A program made the position numbers and the translations under genes. Positions 16,073 to 17,951 of a DNA stretch of 17,951 bases are shown here, in pieces. Every line of letters starts with the position of its first letter. Position 1 is the first letter of the stretch. The notes under the pieces were generated by a model. The model was given only the letters and a program-made list of their open reading frames with translations. It was not told where the DNA came from and made no database searches. This DNA comes from SG8-41 sp036397875 (lineage in GTDB: Bacteria; Pseudomonadota; Gammaproteobacteria; Burkholderiales; SG8-41), in contig DASWIC010000288.1 of NCBI GenBank assembly GCA_036397875.1, positions 1 through 17,951 of the forward strand, written 5' to 3'.

Positions 16073-16429
16073 ATGAAACCCGAAACGGAAGTGAAGGCAA
16101 CGTATGGAAGCTGGGGCTTTATCTTTGGGGCAGGCGCCGCGATGATAGTCGGCTTCATGTGGGGCGGCTGGACGACCTCCAGCACGACCCAGAAGCTGAG
16201 CGAACAAGCGGTCCTGGCGAGCCAGGCGGCGATCTGCGTCGCCCAATTCATGGGCGCCCCGAACCACGTGAAAACGATCAAGGAATTTCAGGGGACGGAA
16301 AGCTACCAGAGATCCGATCTCATTGAAAAAGGCGGCTGGGACCGGATGCCCGGGCAGGAAAAGGCGACCTGGGGCGTAGCCAGCGCCTGTGCTGCGGGGC
16401 TCGAATCTCAGATCAAGACCGGAGCCTGA
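16073..16429 (+). CDS. small single-pass membrane protein of unknown function
   Basis: This 118-residue protein has one predicted TM near the N-terminus (about 13-33, GSWGFIFGAGAAMIVGFMWGGW) followed by a soluble domain. Conserved-looking landmarks are WGGW right after the TM, ICVAQFMG (an internal cysteine), GGWDRMPG, and a final SACAAGL with a second cysteine. I recall uncharacterised small proteins of rhizobia and related Proteobacteria with the same WGGW-ICV-GGW-MPG-ACA layout, but no function is known to me. The two cysteines would lie on the same side of the membrane, probably periplasmic, and could form a disulfide. Start choice: ATG 16073 has GAGGA (16061-16065) with 7-nt spacing. It stands alone between the MFS gene and a strong terminator. 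Confidence 0.8.
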   Translation: MKPETEVKATYGSWGFIFGAGAAMIVGFMWGGWTTSSTTQKLSEQAVLASQAAICVAQFMGAPNHVKTIKEFQGTESYQRSDLIEKGGWDRMPGQEKATWGVASACAAGLESQIKTGA

Positions 16430-16472
16430 TCGACCGGAAACCGTGGCCTGGCCGGGATTCCCCGGTAACAAG

Positions 16473-16501
16473 AAAGCCCCGCCCAAGCGGGGCTTTTTTT
16501 T
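16473..16501 (+). terminator. Rho-independent terminator of the small membrane protein gene
   Basis: A perfect 10-bp stem AAAGCCCCGC (16473-16482)/GCGGGGCTTT (16487-16496) with CCAA loop runs into eight consecutive T (16494-16501). On the opposite strand the T-tract is interrupted, so termination for the convergent glucan synthase would be weaker. Confidence 0.92.
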
Positions 16502-16528
16502 GAACCTTAGGGTCTCTGGCGGCCACCG

Positions 16529-17951
16529 TCAGCGATTGACGGCAATTCTCACTTCGACCGAGTGATCCCGACGGTCGTCAACAAGGGGGATCGCCTTGTC
16601 GAGTTGCTCGACGCCATCCACTGTCACACTCATCTCGGCGTTCCCGGCGCGCGTCTGCCGCACGGAGATGTGGTAGACCGTTTCCCGGTATCGGTAATGC
16701 ACCTTGAACGCTTCCCAGTCCGCAGGCAGGCACGGCGCAAAGCGAAGTTTGTCGACTTCCAGCCGCAGCCCCAGGATGGATTCCACGACGAGCCGATACA
16801 TCCAGGCGGCGGAGCCCGTGTACCACGTCCATCCGCCGCGGCCGGTGTGCGGCGGGACCGCATACACGTCTGCCGCGACCACGTACGGCTCCACTTTGTA
16901 GGCGGCGATCGCCGCCGCGGTTCCCGCATGGTTGAGCGGGTTGATCATGGCCGTGAGCTCCCATGCGCGCCGGCTGTCGCCCAATGCGGCGAACGCCATC
17001 GCCGCCCAGATCGCCCCATGGGTGTATTGCCCGCCATTCTCTCTCACGCCCGGGACGTAGCCTTTGATATAGCCGGGGTTCAAGGTCGACTTGTCGAACG
17101 GCGGATCCAGGAGCTGGATCAGCGCGTGATCCCGGCGCACCAGGTGCTTGTCCACCGCTTCCATTGCCATGCGTGAGCGCCCCGCATCCCCCGCACCGGA
17201 TAGGACAGCCCAGCTTTGCGCGATCGAATCAATCCGGCATTCGGCGTTGCTCGCCGACCCCAGCGGCGTGCCGTCGTCGAAATAGGCGCGGCGGTACCAC
17301 TCGCCATCCCAGCCGTGCTGCTCGATGTTCCGGCGCACCTGATCCGCCTCCGTCTGGCACCGTTTGGCAAAGGGCGTATCGCCGTGAACGCGGGCAACCC
17401 GGCCGAACTGCAGGAGCACTTCGTACAGGAAAAAACCCAGCCAGACGCTTTCGCCCTGGCCGTGTGCACCCACGATGTTCATGCCATCGTTCCAGTCTCC
17501 GGAACCGATGAGTGGCAGGCCGTGCTCGCCAAATCTGAGGCCTCTCAGGATCGCGCGCGCGCAGTGATCGTACAGGCTTGCCGCCTCCGCGGACCGGCCG
17601 GGTAGATCGTAGTAGGAGTCCTCCTCGAGGTTCACCGGCCGGCCTTCGATGAAGTGGATGGGCTCATCCAGCACGCCCGTGTCCCCCGTGCCCAGAACGT
17701 ATCGGCACGTCGCAAGGGGCAGCCAGAGATAGTCGTCGGAACAGTGCGTGCGCACGCCCCGGCCCGAGGAGGGATGCCACCAATGCTGGACATCTCCTTC
17801 CGGGAACTGCCGGGACGCGCAGCGGAGCAGGTGCTCGCGCACGAGCCTGGGCTCGGCATGGATCAGCGCCATCACGTCCTGCAACTGGTCGCGGAAACCG
17901 AAGGCGCCTCCCGATTGGTAATATCCGCTGCGCGCCCACACACGGCACGCC
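16529..17951 (-). CDS. ndvB: cyclic beta-1,2-glucan synthase, C-terminal GH94 phosphorylase-like region (N-terminus beyond window)
   Basis: The frame is open from the right edge (first full codon 17950-17948) to the stop at 16529, giving 474 residues. They match the GH94 (alpha/alpha)6 region and C-terminal cap of cyclic beta-glucan synthetases. Landmarks are RSGYYQSGGAFGFRDQLQD, RQFPEGDVQHWWHP, GVRTHCSDD, GSGDWNDGMN (Asp152-Asp155 in visible numbering, the motif carrying the GH94 catalytic acid), SNAECRIDSIAQSW, GVRENGGQYTHGA and GGWTWYTGSAAWMYR. In NdvB/ChvB this domain trims chain length by phosphorolysis of the linear beta-1,2-glucan made by the N-terminal glycosyltransferase, giving periplasmic cyclic glucans used in osmoadaptation and host interaction. 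The full protein would be about 2,800 residues. A shorter stand-alone GH94 phosphorylase is possible, since the N-terminal GT84 part lies outside the window. Confidence 0.88.
   Translation of the reverse strand, partial: ACRVWARSGYYQSGGAFGFRDQLQDVMALIHAEPRLVREHLLRCASRQFPEGDVQHWWHPSSGRGVRTHCSDDYLWLPLATCRYVLGTGDTGVLDEPIHFIEGRPVNLEEDSYYDLPGRSAEAASLYDHCARAILRGLRFGEHGLPLIGSGDWNDGMNIVGAHGQGESVWLGFFLYEVLLQFGRVARVHGDTPFAKRCQTEADQVRRNIEQHGWDGEWYRRAYFDDGTPLGSASNAECRIDSIAQSWAVLSGAGDAGRSRMAMEAVDKHLVRRDHALIQLLDPPFDKSTLNPGYIKGYVPGVRENGGQYTHGAIWAAMAFAALGDSRRAWELTAMINPLNHAGTAAAIAAYKVEPYVVAADVYAVPPHTGRGGWTWYTGSAAWMYRLVVESILGLRLEVDKLRFAPCLPADWEAFKVHYRYRETVYHISVRQTRAGNAEMSVTVDGVEQLDKAIPLVDDRRDHSVEVRIAVNR

Overview
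The window is high-GC, densely packed bacterial chromosome. Gene content points to a betaproteobacterium (Burkholderiales-like): a Bug/TctC solute-binding protein, a periplasmic TPR protein, a cyclic beta-glucan synthase type GH94 enzyme and Betaproteobacteria-style interspersed repeats. This assignment is inference from gene families, not a search result.

Layout. (1) 1-1863 (-): most of a YheS-type ABC-F ATPase, cut by the left edge. (2) 1978-2967 (+): a D-2-hydroxyacid dehydrogenase, convergent with a two-gene minus-strand operon at 3050-4860 (LicC/PntC-like nucleotidyltransferase, then a MetE-C-terminal-like zinc methyltransferase with overlapping start and stop). (3) 5168-9653 (+): a phosphonate/phosphate-ester uptake operon, phnC-phnD-phnE-phnE, followed at once by a GpdQ-like metallophosphodiesterase. 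(4) 9768-10883 (+): an ACMSD-type amidohydrolase, then a GC-rich interspersed repeat, then a minus-strand lipoprotein. (5) 11631-12653 (+): a Bug solute-binding protein, then a periplasmic TPR protein. (6) 13423-13983 (+): an OsmC-family peroxidase-like gene interrupted by one in-frame TGA exactly where the family has its reactive cysteine. It ends stop-to-stop against a hemerythrin-like gene (13980-14531, -), whose promoter carries a perfect FNR/Anr box. (7) An MFS transporter, a small one-TM protein with a strong terminator, and the C-terminal GH94 part of a cyclic beta-1,2-glucan synthase that runs off the right edge.

Most notable result: the OsmC-like gene looks like a selenoprotein. The TGA at 13672-13674 is followed, after 11 nt, by a hairpin with a GGU-containing apical loop and a bulged U, closely resembling my recollection of the Escherichia coli fdhF bacterial SECIS element. 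The frame stays open and conserved-looking for 102 codons beyond the TGA, to a natural stop. A standard gene caller would split it into two unrelated small ORFs. Together with the neighbouring hemerythrin under an anaerobic/NO-type regulator site, this part of the window reads as a redox or oxygen-response locus.

The phn operon has no C-P lyase genes nearby. Its partner is a phosphodiesterase, so the imported compound may be an organophosphate diester or phosphonate ester rather than a free phosphonate.
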